From assembly GCA_965369385.1 (NCBI GenBank), contig CBDUQP010000154.1, positions 1-7,174 of the forward strand: a DNA stretch of 7,174 nucleotides. Reading direction: 5' to 3'. Position numbers and translations under genes: made by a program. Every line of letters starts with the position of its first letter. Position 1 is the first letter of the stretch. Positions 6,483 through 7,174 of the stretch are shown piece after piece. Source of the DNA: CBDUQP01 sp965369385 (GTDB lineage Bacteria; Planctomycetota; Phycisphaerae; SM23-33). Below the pieces are notes generated by a model. That model saw only the letters and a program-made list of their open reading frames with translations, was not told where the DNA came from and made no database searches.

Positions 6483-6692
6483 ATGAGAAAAGCATTATGG
6501 ATTCTTCTGCTTGGGGCGCTACCTCTGGTTTCGGCCGGGTGCTTCTCCGGGCCGAACTTCACCCCCAGCGATTCTGAATGTCTGCACCGCTGCAGCAAAT
6601 GCGGCAAGCGGGTCTTAATGCTGAATTCGCTATTGCGAGGCCAGTCGTGTGCCGAAGGCGGTACGCATCACTGGCGGTACAACCTGGACTGA
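6483..6692 (+). CDS. Small lipoprotein with zinc-ribbon-like Cys/His motif
   Basis: 69 residues. The N-terminus is a classic lipoprotein signal: MRK, a hydrophobic run (ALWILLLGALPLV) and lipobox VSAGC, with the lipidated Cys at residue 20. The mature part is about 50 residues. It holds ECLHRCSKCGKRV and later SCAEGGTHHW, a CxxCG...C...GGxHxW arrangement resembling very small zinc-ribbon domains; metal binding is inferred. The start is set by GAGGAG at 6471-6476, six bases upstream; the out-of-frame ATG at 6479 is too close and gives no signal peptide. It follows the recombinase by 57 bases on the same strand with a strong hairpin between, so co-transcription is possible but uncertain. Function unknown. 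Confidence 0.75.
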   Translation: MRKALWILLLGALPLVSAGCFSGPNFTPSDSECLHRCSKCGKRVLMLNSLLRGQSCAEGGTHHWRYNLD

Positions 6693-6706
6693 GCGGTGGT
6701 CTGATT

Positions 6707-6723
6707 GGCTGCGGAGTGCAGCC
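6707..6723 (+). other. Short hairpin between the two small genes
   Basis: ggctgc (6707-6712) and gcagcc (6718-6723) form a perfect 6-bp stem with a 5-base ggagt loop, 14 bases after the lipoprotein stop. There is no T-tract. It may be a weak pause or stability element, or chance. Confidence 0.25.
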
Positions 6724-6767
6724 TGCTACCGAAATGGACACGGACTGAGTAACGGGAGATAAGAAGT

Positions 6768-6968
6768 ATGAGTAAGACAAGGACGATCACTGGAATTATG
6801 ACGCTGGCCATTTTGACCACGGCCACCATGGCGTGGGCATGGGGCGGCAAGAGGGGAGATGGGAACGCTACAGGCCAGATTACCCAGATGAAGGTGTCTA
6901 ATCCAGTCGCCACCGTCGTTGGGATAACACAGAAGGGTCCCCTCTGGTTGGCGTATACGGTTCGGTAA
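6768..6968 (+). CDS. Small secreted protein of unknown function
   Basis: 66 residues. The start ATG is preceded by GGGAG (6754-6758) at a 9-base spacing. The N-terminus looks like a Sec signal peptide: basic MSKTR, hydrophobic core (ITGIMTLAILTTATMAW), and a likely cleavage site after AWA near residue 24. The mature chain would be about 42 residues, beginning Gly/Lys-rich (WGGKRGDGNATG) and continuing with a beta-prone segment (QITQMKVSNPVATVVG). There are no cysteines and no recognised domain. It lies 75 bases after the lipoprotein gene on the same strand, so the two may form a small secreted-protein operon. Confidence 0.6.
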   Translation: MSKTRTITGIMTLAILTTATMAWAWGGKRGDGNATGQITQMKVSNPVATVVGITQKGPLWLAYTVR

Positions 6969-7002
6969 CCGTTCACAGTAACCGGGCTCTCATCCCGAAC
7001 CG
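6958..7002 (+). terminator. Possible weak terminator or hairpin at the end of the secreted-protein gene
   Basis: cggttcgg (6958-6965) and ccgaaccg (6995-7002) form a perfect 8-bp stem over a 29-base loop. The left arm overlaps the last codons and ends just before the TAA. The loop holds a direct repeat, taaccg, at 6966-6971 and 6979-6984. No T-tract follows, so termination is uncertain. Confidence 0.3.
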
Positions 7003-7067
7003 GTGGCGGGTAGTCGTTCGGCCATGATGCAAGAGCGTGCTTGGAATTGGATTCGATCGCTCAAGTG

Positions 7068-7174
7068 AATCTGCCGTTGAGGCCCGCAGGGCCGACAGAT
7101 TTGTAGCTCGCCGCGGCGAGATAGGGTTCGCCCCATAGCGCCCCAAGCCCCGATAGGGGCGACACCCCGTGGCC
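7068..7174. repeat. Cluster of GC-rich palindromes, likely dispersed REP-like element
   Basis: Four small dyads stand in tandem: ggccc/gggcc (7081-7085, 7089-7093) nested within aatctg/cagatt (7068-7073, 7096-7101); a 14-bp perfect palindrome ctcgccgcggcgag (7107-7120); ggg-ttcg-ccc (7124-7133); and gcccc/ggggc (7147-7151, 7156-7160). The first and last share the layout of a GC stem followed directly by GACA. From memory, similar hairpin-plus-GACA repeats are scattered through planctomycete intergenic regions; that recollection is unverified. No coding frame is seen, and the element runs to the window edge and is probably incomplete. Confidence 0.5.

Noticed and set aside
6479..6580. Alternative start at ATG 6479 for the lipoprotein gene
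   Set aside because: Different frame, only 2 bases from the Shine-Dalgarno sequence, and it loses the clear lipobox signal peptide.
7068..7174. CRISPR array or tRNA
   Set aside because: No regular direct repeats with unique spacers and no cloverleaf; only unequal short palindromes.

Overview
The window most likely comes from a planctomycete-like bacterium (Planctomycetota, possibly an environmental or assembled genome). Three things point there: a giant secreted protein ending in paired calcium-binding dockerin-type repeats, tiny secreted or lipoprotein genes, and a cluster of GC-rich palindromes followed by GACA at the right end. No rRNA, tRNA or housekeeping marker is present, so this placement is an inference.

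Left two thirds (55-4827, +): one long mosaic extracellular protein. In order it has three cadherin/Ig-like domains, a probable seven-bladed FG-GAP-type beta-propeller, further Ig-like domains, four tandem Ig-like repeats carrying a DLAGN motif, and a C-terminal dockerin-like region. It has no signal peptide, and an in-frame stop lies 43 bases before the only available start, so its true N-terminus is probably missing or frameshifted. A strong intrinsic terminator (4861-4907) closes it. A decayed N-terminal fragment of an IS256-family transposase follows on the minus strand (about 4940-5257).

Middle (5464-6425): the most interesting part. A small, catalytically intact tyrosine recombinase (5793-6425) lies directly downstream of two 26-bp sites in inverted orientation (5505-5530 and 5738-5763). 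Each site has two 10-bp arms around a 6-bp spacer, and the two spacers are reverse complements. That is the layout of tyrosine recombinase core sites positioned for inversion of the roughly 227 bp between them. A sigma70-like promoter points into the segment from the left. As sequenced, the segment carries a short uncharged, two-helix-like reading frame. If inverted on paper, a 101-codon open frame runs from an ATG at 5491 across both junctions and ends in an ATGA overlap with the recombinase start. The locus is therefore a candidate phase-variable switch resembling fim in layout.

Right end (6426-7174): a strong hairpin, a 69-aa lipoprotein with a zinc-ribbon-like Cys/His pattern, a 66-aa secreted protein of unknown function, a weak hairpin after that gene, and a cluster of dispersed-repeat-like palindromes running to the window edge. 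The two small genes are co-directional with the recombinase and may share its transcript.
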